41,375 nt of DNA from JBDRNE01 sp043812935 (GCA_043812935.1 JBDRLO010000077.1:1-41375); one strand, 5' to 3'; numbered from the stretch's first letter, positions 24,636 through 32,734 are shown. Notes: generated from the sequence alone by a model not told the origin. A program made the numbers and translations.

Positions 24636-24679
24636 TGTTTTATATGTGATGCGGTAGCATTATTTGTTATGGATAAAGT

Positions 24680-25825
24680 ATGAGATCATACATAGAACAG
24701 ACATGGGACAAAATTTTCGGGATACATGGGGCCACCAAACGTATTTTTGTTGCGGCTACCCGTCAGAATGTCGGAAAAACGACAGTTTCACTCGGATTGA
24801 TTTCCACATTATTTGATACGTTTCGCAAAATAGGATTTATAAAACCGGTTGGACAACGGTATCTTGTCGAAGACGGATACAAAGTTGATGAAGATTCGGT
24901 TTTAATGGAAAGAATATTTAAGTTCAATTTCTCCCTTCATGATATGTCTCCGGTTGCGGTAGAACGTGGATATACCGAAAAATTTCTTGATAACAGAAAT
25001 GTCTTGGATACTGCCAGTGAAATTAAGAAAGCTTTTAATCATGTAGCGGAAGATAATGATTTGGTTATTATTGAAGGGACAGGGCATGCTGGGGTCGGGT
25101 CGGTTTTTGATTTATCTAACGCGGCAGTATCCAGAATGCTGAATTCACGCGTTATTTTGATTTATCCCGGCGGCATCGGCAATGCTATAGATGAGATTAT
25201 GCTTAATAAATCCGTGTTCGACAAAATGAATGTAAAAGTTGTCGGAGTTATTGTAAATAAAGTTTTGCCTCAGAAATATGAGAAGGTAAACAGATATGTA
25301 AGAATGGGGCTTGGCAGGCTTGGTATCCCGGTTCTGGGAGTTGTTCCTTATGTTGACATGCTTGATATCCCGACGATGCAGGATTTTAGGGAAGAATTGG
25401 ATATGCATGTTTTATGCGGAGAGAAATTTCTTGACCGGCAAATGAGAAAAATTCTTGTCGGAGCAATGGAGGTAAGAGAAGCTGTGCAGCATATAGACGA
25501 TGATAGTCTGGTTATAACTCCGGGCAATAGATCTGATCTTATTAATCTTTTAATTAAAGTCAATGCGGGCCGGTTTAGAGTGCCTAAACGGATATCCGGA
25601 ATTATTCTTTCCGGCGGTATCGTGCCGCAGAAGAGGATTTACAACGCGTTGAAAAAGTCTAACATTCCGACGCTTATGACGCGGTTTGATACATACGATG
25701 TTGCGTCCAAAGTACATGACCTTACAGTCAAAATAAAATCGAGAGATAAAAATAAAATTAAACTGGCTATGGATATGGTAAAGAATTATGTTAACATAGA
25801 GCAGGTAATAAAAAACCTTGGGTAG
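24680..25825 (+). CDS. BioD-like P-loop and DRTGG-domain protein (phosphotransacetylase N-terminal type)
   Basis: A 381-residue protein. The N-terminal part is a dethiobiotin-synthetase-like P-loop domain: RIFVAATRQNVGKTTVSLGL (Walker A around residue 33) and LVIIEGTGHAGVG. The C-terminal part is a DRTGG domain: LVITPGNRSDLINLLI and GIILSGGIVPQKRIYNALKK. This pair forms the N-terminal half of long phosphotransacetylases, where it is regulatory; here the acetyltransferase domain itself is absent. The stand-alone role is unknown. It lies 44 nt after panB in the same direction, and a link to acetyl-CoA metabolism is only inferred. Confidence 0.8.
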   Translation: MRSYIEQTWDKIFGIHGATKRIFVAATRQNVGKTTVSLGLISTLFDTFRKIGFIKPVGQRYLVEDGYKVDEDSVLMERIFKFNFSLHDMSPVAVERGYTEKFLDNRNVLDTASEIKKAFNHVAEDNDLVIIEGTGHAGVGSVFDLSNAAVSRMLNSRVILIYPGGIGNAIDEIMLNKSVFDKMNVKVVGVIVNKVLPQKYEKVNRYVRMGLGRLGIPVLGVVPYVDMLDIPTMQDFREELDMHVLCGEKFLDRQMRKILVGAMEVREAVQHIDDDSLVITPGNRSDLINLLIKVNAGRFRVPKRISGIILSGGIVPQKRIYNALKKSNIPTLMTRFDTYDVASKVHDLTVKIKSRDKNKIKLAMDMVKNYVNIEQVIKNLG

Positions 25826-25921
25826 TTTTTAAAAACAAAAAGATATGTTTCATGTCCGCGTTTTTTAGAGCGTTCAAAATTCTTCCGTAATTTTATGTAA
25901 ACTATGGTAACAATAATCACA

Positions 25922-26947
25922 ATGAGAAAACTGTTTTATAGCGTTTTGGCAACGGTTGTTTTAACCGGATGTTCATTTTTTTCGGGAAACGCGGAATATT
26001 CGAGAACAGATACTTTAATGGGTACTTTTGTTCAGGTTAAAACTGTTTGTTATCAGGGGGCAAGTGATGAGCTGTCCGCCATTGTCGCGGACAGTTTTGA
26101 GTTGGCAAGACAATTGGAAAAAAAATTAAGTATTTTTAATGCAAACAGCGAAATAAATGCGCTTAATGCCGAAAAAAACAAAAAAGTTTCAGACGAATTA
26201 TTTGAAATAATCAAAGAGGCAAAGCATATCGGCAAGATTACAAACGGTGAATTTGATATAACAGTAGCGCCGATACTTAAGAAACAGGGGTTTTATAAAG
26301 ATATGCCGGATGAAGTTTTAGCCGGGATTCCGGATAATTCTGATGGTGTGGGATGGAAAAATGTTTTATTATATCCCGATAAGAGAGAAATAGTTTTACT
26401 GAACGGTGCATGGCTGGATCTTTCCGGGATATCAAAAGGGTATATAGTGGATAAAATGTCAGAATTTTTGAGAACGCATGGCGTTTTAGACTTTTTAGTA
26501 AATGCCGGAGGCGAGATATATTGCAGTAAATATAAACGGTCTAAAGATTGGAGGATAGGCGTACGAAAACCGCGTTCAAAATTGGATACGGAAAGAACTG
26601 CGCAGTATATTTTGCTTCAGCTTAATATGGAGAATATGGCAGTCGCGACCAGCGGGGATTATGAAAACGTTATTATAGAAGATAATGGAAAAAAACTTTT
26701 GTCGCATATTGTTGATCCTTCTACCGAAAAAGCATTGCCGGAACTGCCGTCCAGTGTTACTGTAATTGCGCCTGAGTGTTTTAAAGCGGACGCGTTAGCG
26801 ACTGGCATGATGGCGATGGGAAAAGAAAAAGCTTTAGAACTTACGCGCGGCCTTAAAGATGTAGAAATAATTTTTGTAGAAAATTCAGGCGCTGAACCTG
26901 ATTTGAGTTTTTCAGCCGGTGTTTCAAAATATGTGAAAGGAAGATAA
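25922..26947 (+). CDS. apbE: FAD:protein FMN transferase (ApbE family), lipoprotein
   Basis: Transfers FMN to Thr residues of exported flavoproteins such as Rnf or NQR subunits; about 341 aa. A lipoprotein signal precedes the lipobox LTGC. Motifs: DTLMGTFVQV, GEFDITVAPI, WLDLSGISKGYIVDK, LVNAGGEIYCS, VATSGDYENV and SHIVDPST, then ADALATGMMAMG with the conserved Asp and Thr. Start ATG 25922 gives the MRKLF signal peptide; ATG 25904 adds six residues. No ribosome binding site is obvious. No Rnf/NQR target gene lies in this window. Confidence 0.92.
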   Translation: MRKLFYSVLATVVLTGCSFFSGNAEYSRTDTLMGTFVQVKTVCYQGASDELSAIVADSFELARQLEKKLSIFNANSEINALNAEKNKKVSDELFEIIKEAKHIGKITNGEFDITVAPILKKQGFYKDMPDEVLAGIPDNSDGVGWKNVLLYPDKREIVLLNGAWLDLSGISKGYIVDKMSEFLRTHGVLDFLVNAGGEIYCSKYKRSKDWRIGVRKPRSKLDTERTAQYILLQLNMENMAVATSGDYENVIIEDNGKKLLSHIVDPSTEKALPELPSSVTVIAPECFKADALATGMMAMGKEKALELTRGLKDVEIIFVENSGAEPDLSFSAGVSKYVKGR

Positions 26948-26950
26948 CTT

Positions 26951-28054
26951 ATGCGTATTGCCGTAGCATTGTCCGGAGGGGTAGATTCAAGTATTGCGGC
27001 TTTTGAATTAAAAAATAAAGGCCATGACCTTGCGGGGATTACAATTAAAACCTGGGCGGATATGGATTGCAATAATACCGTTCAAAAAAAACAGGATAAA
27101 ATTGAATCAAAAATGTGTTCTGCAGAGGATACGGTTAAATATGCGCGGGATACCGCGGAGCGGCTAGAGATACCGTACTATATTGTTGATTTATCAAAAA
27201 AATTTACGGAGGAGATCGAAAAATATTTTATAAACGAATATGTAAACGGAAAAACACCCAACCCATGTATTTACTGTAATAGCCGTATAAAATTTGGTTA
27301 TTTGCTTGATGAAGCTCGGAAAAAAGGGTTCACGCGTGTGGCTACGGGACATTATGCCCGGATTATAAACAAAGACGGGAATTTTTATTTAACTGAAGCA
27401 AAGGATAAACGGTATGATCAATCATATTTTCTTTTTAATATTCCTAAAGAAGTACTTTCCGTTATTGAATTTCCAGTAGGAGAAATGACAAAAAAAGAAG
27501 TTTATGAGACGGCGTTAAAAAATAATTTTATGTCAGTTAAACGTAAATCAAGTCAGGACATTTGTTTTACGGACGGCGATGGCAGTTATAAAGAATACTT
27601 GATCAGGAATAAAATAAGAAAAGCATTTCTTCCAGGTAAAATTATAGATACGTCAGGAAATGTTGTAGGCGAACATAAAGGGATCGCATTTTATACGATA
27701 GGGCAGCGGCGTGGAATAGGTTTGGCAAGAGAAAACCCTATTTATGTTTTGGAGATTGATTCCCGCAAGAATATTATTATTGTGGGTGAAAAAAGTTTTG
27801 CTATGAAAAAGAAAATACGTGTTTCACGGATAAACTGGCTAATGCCCGGAAGTTTTGACAAAAACTTTGAGTTTTTAGTCAGGATAAGATACAACGGCAA
27901 AAAAGAAAAAGCCATGGTTGAACCTTACGGGAATAACGAATGTATAATAACTTTTGATAATAAACAGTTTGCTCCGGCTCCCGGACAAGCCGCTGTTTTT
28001 TATGACGGCGAAATTGTCGCTGGCGGCGGCTGGATAGAAGAAGTAATTGCGTAG
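26951..28054 (+). CDS. mnmA: tRNA-specific 2-thiouridylase
   Basis: Makes the 2-thio group of s2U34 in tRNA for Lys, Glu and Gln; 367 aa. The PP-loop is ALSGGVDSSIAAFEL. The nucleophile region is TPNPCIYCNSRIKF and the second catalytic cysteine is in SSQDICFTDGD. Other motifs are ATGHYARI, DQSYFLF and the C-terminal barrel with PGQAAVFYDGE. A short insertion with Cys follows strand 2 (residues 37-56). It begins 3 nt after apbE. A repeat array starts right after its stop codon. Confidence 0.95.
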   Translation: MRIAVALSGGVDSSIAAFELKNKGHDLAGITIKTWADMDCNNTVQKKQDKIESKMCSAEDTVKYARDTAERLEIPYYIVDLSKKFTEEIEKYFINEYVNGKTPNPCIYCNSRIKFGYLLDEARKKGFTRVATGHYARIINKDGNFYLTEAKDKRYDQSYFLFNIPKEVLSVIEFPVGEMTKKEVYETALKNNFMSVKRKSSQDICFTDGDGSYKEYLIRNKIRKAFLPGKIIDTSGNVVGEHKGIAFYTIGQRRGIGLARENPIYVLEIDSRKNIIIVGEKSFAMKKKIRVSRINWLMPGSFDKNFEFLVRIRYNGKKEKAMVEPYGNNECIITFDNKQFAPAPGQAAVFYDGEIVAGGGWIEEVIA

Positions 28055-28060
28055 CGCGAA

Positions 28061-28269
28061 GCACGTTGACGTTACACGTGGCACGGAACACGGAACACGT
28101 AACACGTTACACGTTGCATGGAACACGTTACATGTTGCACGTTGCACGTGGCACGGAACACGTTACACGTGGCACGTAACATGTGGCATGTTGCACGTTG
28201 CATGTTACATATTGCATGTTACATGTGGCACGTAACACGTAACACGTTGCATGTCGCACGTTACACGTT
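28061..28269. repeat. Heptamer array, locus 2 left arm: 28 units in strict phase
   Basis: From 28074 to 28269 (196 bp) the sequence divides exactly into 28 units of 7 bp with no insertion or deletion. A further unit, GCACGTT, lies at 28061-28067. Consensus RCAYGTN: position 1 is A or G, 2 is C, 3 is A, 4 is C or T, 5 is G (one exception), 6 is T or G, and 7 varies. Examples are ACACGTT, GCACGTG, ACATGTG and GCATGTT. The array starts a few bases after mnmA and runs into the hairpin at 28273. Reading frames on both strands stay open through it only because of its composition. Confidence 0.93.
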
Positions 28270-28272
28270 GAT

Positions 28273-28327
28273 GTAGGGACAGGTCTTGCCATGCACCCTG
28301 TGTGGTGCATGGCCCCTGTGCCTGTCC
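28273..28327. repeat. Central hairpin of composite repeat, locus 2
   Basis: Outer arms GGACAGG (28277-28283) and CCTGTCC (28321-28327). Inside is a perfect 10-bp stem, GCCATGCACC (28288-28297) with GGTGCATGGC (28304-28313), around a 6-nt loop. The left edge GTAGGGACAGG and right edge GCCTGTCCGTTATG match the hairpin at 32796-32827 and, inverted, 6480-6505. The inner stem is found only in this copy. Confidence 0.85.
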
Positions 28328-28376
28328 GTTATGAATATCAAAGATTTATTTTATAAAAAAAATGAGAATTTCTAAA

Positions 28377-28425
28377 AACGTATGTTGTATCACCTGGAGC
28401 GTGTTGCGTGAAACGTATTTCGTGG
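28377..28425 (-). repeat. Inverted heptamer array, locus 2 right arm
   Basis: Read on the minus strand, seven 7-bp units in phase: CCACGAA, ATACGTT, TCACGCA, ACACGCT, CCAGGTG, ATACAAC, ATACGTT. They are more degenerate than the left arm, but TCACGCA followed by ACACG also occurs at 6450-6461. About 50 bp of plain AT-rich sequence separates them from the hairpin. The left and right arms thus form one large imperfect inverted repeat. Confidence 0.7.
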
Positions 28426-28465
28426 AATGCATTATGTGCGTCGCAAAAAGAATTGATGTATAAAA

Positions 28466-28497
28466 AAACCGGTGAACCGGGATACCGGCTAACCAAA
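28466..28497. repeat. Octamer repeat, four units, next to the tRNA 3' end
   Basis: Four 8-bp units in phase: AAACCGGT, GAACCGGG, ATACCGGC, TAACCAAA. The array ends one base before the encoded CCA of the minus-strand tRNA-Met. It could be read through as the tRNA 3' trailer. Same family as 17487-17534. Confidence 0.8.
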
Positions 28498-28498
28498 T

Positions 28499-28575
28499 TG
28501 GTAGCGGGGGACGGACTCGAACCGTCGACAACACGGGTATGAGCCGTGCGCTCTAACCAGCTGAGCTACCCCGCC
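28499..28575 (-). tRNA. tRNA-Met (anticodon CAT), elongator type
   Basis: A 77-nt cloverleaf on the minus strand. The acceptor is GGCGGGG with CCCCGCT (closing G-U pair). The D arm is GCTC/GAGC, the anticodon stem CACGG/CCGTG with loop CTCATAC, and the T arm GACGG/CCGTC with TTCGAGT. The 3' CCA is encoded. The anticodon stem lacks the three G-C pairs of initiator tRNA, and the 5' end closely resembles Bacillus elongator tRNA-Met. A lysidine-modified Ile tRNA is a less likely reading of the CAT anticodon. Confidence 0.95.
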
Positions 28576-28593
28576 ACTTAGTTTTGAAATTTA

Positions 28594-28622
28594 ATTATAT
28601 GTTAAAGATCTGGATTTGTCAA
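28594..28622 (-). promoter_or_regulatory. Consensus sigma-70 promoter for tRNA-Met
   Basis: On the minus strand, TTGACA (28622-28617) and TATAAT (28599-28594) with an exact 17-bp spacer, a full consensus promoter. Transcription would start about 10-12 nt before the mature tRNA 5' end. It diverges from hflKC on the other strand. Confidence 0.9.
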
Positions 28623-28761
28623 ATTCAACCTAAATAAATAAACTTGTTCAAATGTCTTGGATATGTAGTGCTCCTCATGTATACTGTATGGATAAAAATG
28701 GAAGGCATATAATATTGTATTATTTGTATTTTGCAAATAAGAGCTAATAGGAGGTCAAAAT

Positions 28762-29766
28762 ATGGAGGATTTTAAATCGCCTGAAGATCTTTTTCGGGAG
28801 GAAACCAAAAAAGTACGTGAAATCGGACGTAATTACGGTAAGTATATCCCTGTTGCTATAGGTGTTTTAGTGGTGCTGTTAGGTTTGCAGGGGTCAGTAT
28901 ATTCAATCGGTCCGGATGAAGTCGGGGTTATTCAAAGATTTGGAAAGTTTGTCCGTACAACTGAACCAGGACTGCATGTTAAACTGCCTTTTGGAATAGA
29001 AAGAGTAACGCCGATAAAAGTAAAAAAGATTTTCAAAGAAGAATTCGGCTTTAGAACTGCCCGGCCCGGGGTTAGAAGCGTATACGCGTCAAGGCAGTAT
29101 CCCGAAGAATCTCTTATGCTTACCGGGGATCTGAATATTCTGGATTTAAGATGGATAGTCCAGTATAAAGTTGCGGATCCGGAAAAAGTTTTGTTTCGGA
29201 CAAAAGATCCGATAGGAAACGTGAGAGCCATGTCAGAAGTGGGTATGCGCCGGTTATGCGGAGATTACACTGTTGATGAAGTGCTTACCACAAAACGGGA
29301 AGAGATAGCGCATTTGGCGCAGCTTGAACTTCAGAAATTACTGGATAAATATCAGACTGGAATAGATATTGTGACAGTCAAACTTTTGGATGTTAATCCC
29401 CCGGATGAAGTAAAACCGGCTTTTAACGAAGTAAATGAAGCCAAACAGGAAAGGGAAAGAATGATAAACGAAGCATGGGAAGCTTATAATAAAGCAATTC
29501 CGCGTGCTAAAGGTGAAGCAAGAAGGACAATAAGCCAGGCAGAGGGATATAGTTTAGATAAAGTCAACAGAGCTACTGGTGAAGCCGAGAGGTTTCAAAT
29601 AACCTGGGAAAGATATAAAAAAGCGCCGGACATAACACAAAAACGGCTTTATCTTGAAACAATGTCAGATGTTTTACCGAAAGCGCAAAGGAAGTTTGTT
29701 ATAGATCCGCAGCAGACATCTATTTTACCACTTCTGAGGCTTGGAGAAGAAGGAGGAAAACAATAA
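28762..29766 (+). CDS. hflK: HflK-type SPFH/band 7 membrane protein
   Basis: Subunit of the HflKC complex that surrounds the FtsH protease and modulates membrane protein turnover; 334 aa. A single N-terminal transmembrane helix (YIPVAIGVLVVLLGLQG, about residues 29-45) precedes the SPFH domain (SIGPDEVGVIQRFGKFVRT, PGLHVKLPFGIERV). A long helical stretch follows with NEVNEAKQERERMINEAWEA, typical of HflK. Ribosome binding site AGGAGG before ATG 28762. The stop overlaps the hflC start by one base (TAATG). Confidence 0.93.
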   Translation: MEDFKSPEDLFREETKKVREIGRNYGKYIPVAIGVLVVLLGLQGSVYSIGPDEVGVIQRFGKFVRTTEPGLHVKLPFGIERVTPIKVKKIFKEEFGFRTARPGVRSVYASRQYPEESLMLTGDLNILDLRWIVQYKVADPEKVLFRTKDPIGNVRAMSEVGMRRLCGDYTVDEVLTTKREEIAHLAQLELQKLLDKYQTGIDIVTVKLLDVNPPDEVKPAFNEVNEAKQERERMINEAWEAYNKAIPRAKGEARRTISQAEGYSLDKVNRATGEAERFQITWERYKKAPDITQKRLYLETMSDVLPKAQRKFVIDPQQTSILPLLRLGEEGGKQ

Positions 29767-30707
29767 TGAAAAAATTTTTTGTTTTATCCGTAGTTTTAGT
29801 TGTAATTGTCCTGATAGCTTTTTTAACAGGCGCTCTTTATATTGTTTCAGAAATTAATCAGGTGGTTATTACACAATTTGGAAAACCTGTTGGTGAACCG
29901 GTAACAAAATCGGGATTACATCTTAAAATGCCGTTTATCCAGGAAGCGCATTATTTTGATAAAAGGCTTTTAAACTGGGACGGTGATCCTAATCAGATTC
30001 CAACAAGAGATAAAAAGTATATTTGGGTTGATACAACCGCGCGTTGGAAAATAGAGGATGCTTTGAAGTTTCTGCAGTCTGTCGGGAATGAAAGAGGCGC
30101 GCATGGAAGGTTAGACGATATTATAAATTCAGCTACAAGAGACGTTATAACTTCGCATCTTCTTGTTGAAACCATACGGGATTCCAATCGTATTCTTGAT
30201 CAGCAGGAAGAGGGCGCGGTATTCGCGATAGCTGAAGAAGCGTTGGAACGGGTAAAAACCGGCCGGCATGACCTGGAAAAAGAAATACTTGACCGCGCAA
30301 AAGTTCTTGCTCCGCAATATGGTATTGATTTAGTTGACGTGCGCATAAAACGTATAAATTATGTTCAGGAAGTCAGGTCAAAGGTTTATGATAGGATGAT
30401 ATCCGAACGAAAACGCGCCGCGGAACAGTATCGTTCTGAAGGAAGAGGAAAAAGCGCGGAAATAACCGGTCAGATGGAAAAAGAACTGAAAATGATTACG
30501 TCAGAAGCTTATAAAACAGCACAGGGAATTCGTGGAAAAGCTGATGCGCAAGCTATTGATATTTATGCTGGTGCTTATAATAAGGATCCGGAGTTTTACG
30601 CGTTTTTGAAAACTTTGGAAACGTACAATAATACTGTGGATGGCAACACTACCATAATACTTACGACAGATGGAGATTATTATAAATATCTTAAACAACT
30701 GAATTAA
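29766..30707 (+). CDS. hflC: HflC-type SPFH/band 7 membrane protein
   Basis: Partner of HflK, 313 aa. An N-terminal anchor (VLSVVLVVIVLIAFLTGALY) precedes an SPFH domain with VVITQFGKPVGEPVTKSGLH and KMPFIQ. The HflC-type segments DVRIKRINYVQEVRSKVYDR and MISERKRAAEQYRSEGRG follow, then an Ala/Glu-rich coiled coil and a C-terminal LKTLETY box. Start ATG 29766 overlaps the hflK stop. FtsH itself is not in the window. Confidence 0.94.
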   Translation: MKKFFVLSVVLVVIVLIAFLTGALYIVSEINQVVITQFGKPVGEPVTKSGLHLKMPFIQEAHYFDKRLLNWDGDPNQIPTRDKKYIWVDTTARWKIEDALKFLQSVGNERGAHGRLDDIINSATRDVITSHLLVETIRDSNRILDQQEEGAVFAIAEEALERVKTGRHDLEKEILDRAKVLAPQYGIDLVDVRIKRINYVQEVRSKVYDRMISERKRAAEQYRSEGRGKSAEITGQMEKELKMITSEAYKTAQGIRGKADAQAIDIYAGAYNKDPEFYAFLKTLETYNNTVDGNTTIILTTDGDYYKYLKQLN

Positions 30708-30730
30708 CCCGGCAATGAGGATACTGAACC

Positions 30731-31456
30731 ATGGATGACAAAGCAAAAAAAAATGACAGGCAAAAAATCAGAGAAGCGTACAAGGAATTAAAAGAATCGT
30801 ATAGAAAACTTGAGAATTCTCAGATTGAAATGATATTTCGGTTAGCGCTTTTAACGGAACTTAGAGATCCTTCAACAGGAACGCATCTTGTCAGGATTGC
30901 CGATTACAGTGCTATAATTGCCGAAGGCATGTCTTTGCCCAAAGAGGAGGTTCACCTGGTAAGATTAGCTAGTCCTATGCATGATATAGGTAAAATAATA
31001 TTACCGGATGCTATTCTTAAAAAGAAAGGCAAATTGAGCGACGAAGAAATGGCGCTTATGAGGAAACATCCCGAAGTTGGAGCTGAGATTTTTAAGAACG
31101 CAAAAACTGAAATCATGCGGGCTTGTAGGGTTATTGCATATACGCATCATGAGCATTTTGACGGGTCAGGTTATCCTCAAGGCCTTAAAGGTGAAGATAT
31201 TCCGGTTTATGGGCGGATTGTAGCGTTGGCAGATTGTTTTGACGCGCTTACGTCAAAACGTTCCTACAAAGATGCCTATAGTTTTGATAAATCCGTTTCA
31301 ATTATTTCTGAAGAAGCTGGAACGCATTTTGATCCCGCGGTTGTAATATCGTTTATTCGAAATAAAGACAAGATAAAAAAGATTTGGGAATCGAATAGAG
31401 ACATCGAGGTTTTTTTGGAAAACATGGGAGTTGTGGAGGATACGTTTCTATTTTGA
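30731..31456 (+). CDS. HD-GYP domain cyclic di-GMP phosphodiesterase
   Basis: A 241-residue cytoplasmic protein. A short N-terminal coiled coil (KIREAYKELKESYRKLENSQ) leads directly into the HD-GYP domain. Metal ligands are in TGTHLVRIADYS, MHDIGKI (His84-Asp85), HPEVGAEIF and YTHHEHFDGSGYPQGLKGE (Gly147-Tyr148-Pro149). There is no receiver or PAS domain, so control must come from a partner or from expression. By family it hydrolyses c-di-GMP; related nucleotides are possible. It follows hflC by 23 nt. Confidence 0.92.
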   Translation: MDDKAKKNDRQKIREAYKELKESYRKLENSQIEMIFRLALLTELRDPSTGTHLVRIADYSAIIAEGMSLPKEEVHLVRLASPMHDIGKIILPDAILKKKGKLSDEEMALMRKHPEVGAEIFKNAKTEIMRACRVIAYTHHEHFDGSGYPQGLKGEDIPVYGRIVALADCFDALTSKRSYKDAYSFDKSVSIISEEAGTHFDPAVVISFIRNKDKIKKIWESNRDIEVFLENMGVVEDTFLF

Positions 31457-31516
31457 ATGTCTTTTGCTTTTACAAAGGACGTGGAATCAGATGTTTTACC
31501 TTATAGGGGAGGAAAA

Positions 31517-31693
31517 ATGTCAAAACTCAAAAAACTGGAAAAAATATCAAAATCTCAAGTTACGGTTTTTAAGATAAAAAACCGTAAAGGTTATGCTGCG
31601 GTTTGTAAAGAAAATCTAACAGAAGGAAGTTCAATAGTTCAAGCAATGGACAGGATGAATAAAGCCCTTAAACGAATGGGATATGAAATATAG
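31517..31693 (+). CDS. Small conserved-looking protein of unknown function
   Basis: A 58-residue basic protein, MSKLKKLEKISKSQVTVFKI and on to KALKRMGYEI, with no membrane segment or cysteine motif. ATG 31517 is preferred because of the strong AGGGGAGGAAAA ahead of it; the frame is open back to 31457. It is placed between the HD-GYP gene and the M50 protease in the same direction. I do not recognise the family. Confidence 0.6.
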   Translation: MSKLKKLEKISKSQVTVFKIKNRKGYAAVCKENLTEGSSIVQAMDRMNKALKRMGYEI

Positions 31694-31761
31694 ATTAAAT
31701 AAGCGCGTACCTGGTTTAGGTAATAGAAGAGTCGTGTTTACCTGTCACATAAAACCGAGAT

Positions 31762-32361
31762 ATGATTATTCCAATTATTGTTTTTATTATTGTGATTGTT
31801 GTGCATGAAGTTGCGCATGGGTATACCGCATATCTGTTAGGCGATGATACGGCAAAGAACGCTGGCAGATTGTCGTTAAATCCGATTGTTCACGCGGATA
31901 TTGTAGGCACAATAATACTGCCGGTTTTTCTTATCGCAGTGCATTCTCCCGTAATTTTTGGATGGGCAAAGCCTGTTCCCATAAATCCGCGTAATTTTAA
32001 AAATCCGCGAAAAGGTATTTTACTTTCATCCTTGGCGGGGCCGGCAGCTAATTTTTGTTTGGCTGTTTTATTCGCGCTTATATTTAAAACAGGTATTTTC
32101 GCGCCGCATTCTATCGGCTGGACATTTTTAGCAACAGGAATTATTATAAGCCTTGTTTTAGGAATATTTAATCTTATACCCATACCTCCTCTTGACGGGT
32201 CAAATATACTTATGGCGGTTTTACCTTTAAAGTTTTTAAATGTTTTTGCGCGAATTGAAAAGTATGGGTTTATTATACTAATTGTCTTGTTATATCTGGG
32301 GCTTTTTGACAGATTTATTCTTCCGCTAGTATCGTTTTTAACAAAAGTTTTAATTGGATAA
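31762..32361 (+). CDS. Site-2 protease family (M50) membrane metalloprotease
   Basis: A 199-residue polytopic zinc protease. The catalytic HExxH is in VVHEVAHGYTAYLLGDDTA (His15, Glu16, His19). The third ligand is in LIPIPPLDGSNILM (Asp145). A conserved AGPAANFCLAV turn lies between them. Four to five hydrophobic helices fill the rest. There is no PDZ domain, so it belongs to the small S2P branch found widely in bacteria, whose substrates are unknown. No clear ribosome binding site. Confidence 0.92.
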   Translation: MIIPIIVFIIVIVVHEVAHGYTAYLLGDDTAKNAGRLSLNPIVHADIVGTIILPVFLIAVHSPVIFGWAKPVPINPRNFKNPRKGILLSSLAGPAANFCLAVLFALIFKTGIFAPHSIGWTFLATGIIISLVLGIFNLIPIPPLDGSNILMAVLPLKFLNVFARIEKYGFIILIVLLYLGLFDRFILPLVSFLTKVLIG

Positions 32362-32411
32362 AAAAATGAAGTCTTAAGGAACATACCTGTCAAAACAATG
32401 AAGGAGTGGAT

Positions 32412-32615
32412 ATGGCTCAAAAAAAATTACCAAAAATATTAGAAGAATATTGTATCGGATGCGGGCATTGTGTTATGGCTTGTCCATTGGGGGTGCTGAA
32501 GCTTGTAGACAAAAAATCCAAAGTGGTAAACCCTGAAGTTTGTGACAGCGAAGGCAGATGTATTTCCGCTTGTCCGCAAAAAGCAATACCGAATTTGGAA
32601 GAAAGGGAATATTAG
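32412..32615 (+). CDS. Ferredoxin-like 4Fe-4S protein with an incomplete second cluster motif
   Basis: A 67-residue electron carrier. The first motif is complete: CIGCGHCVMACPLGV (Cys-x2-Cys-x2-Cys-x3-Cys-Pro). The second is CDSEGRCISACPQKA, in which the second cysteine is Glu. The second site could hold a 3Fe-4S cluster or use Glu or another ligand. The start at 32412 is supported by AAGGAGTGGAT. It follows the M50 gene by 50 nt. Its TAG stop is the first base pairs of a strong hairpin. Confidence 0.85.
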   Translation: MAQKKLPKILEEYCIGCGHCVMACPLGVLKLVDKKSKVVNPEVCDSEGRCISACPQKAIPNLEEREY

Positions 32616-32646
32616 AATAAGAAAGGCTAATGCCTGTCTTATTCTA
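32613..32646 (+). terminator. Strong hairpin overlapping the ferredoxin stop codon
   Basis: TAGAATAAGAAAGGC (32613-32627) pairs with GCCTGTCTTATTCTA (32632-32646): 14 of 15 positions pair and the loop is TAAT. It begins with the TAG stop codon. No T-tract follows, so it may stabilise the mRNA 3' end or act as a Rho-independent block of poor quality. Its right arm is duplicated at 32729-32743. Confidence 0.55.
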
Positions 32647-32650
32647 AGTT

Positions 32651-32734
32651 GCAGGGAACACGAAACACGAAGCATGTAACACGCTACATGTTACATGATG
32701 CACGTTGATGTAGGGACAGGCCCCCGTGCCTGTC
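32651..32734. repeat. Composite repeat, locus 3, first copy
   Basis: Eight heptamers in phase from 32651 to 32706 (GCAGGGA, ACACGAA, ACACGAA, GCATGTA, ACACGCT, ACATGTT, ACATGAT, GCACGTT). GA follows, then the hairpin TGTAGGGACAGG-CCCCC-GTGCCTGTC. The tail TTATTCTAAGTT leads straight into a second near-identical copy. Confidence 0.88.

Noticed and set aside
28074..28269. CRISPR array
   Set aside because: There are no long identical repeats separated by unique spacers, the unit is 7 bp, and no cas gene is present.
28047..28310. Open frames on both strands through the heptamer array
   Set aside because: The 7-bp period with three frames gives a 21-bp coding cycle that lacks stops by composition. 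The products are low-complexity His/Thr/Cys/Val repeats with no start context.
28499..28575. Initiator tRNA-fMet
   Set aside because: The anticodon stem lacks the three consecutive G-C pairs, and the acceptor end has a G-U pair typical of elongator tRNA-Met.
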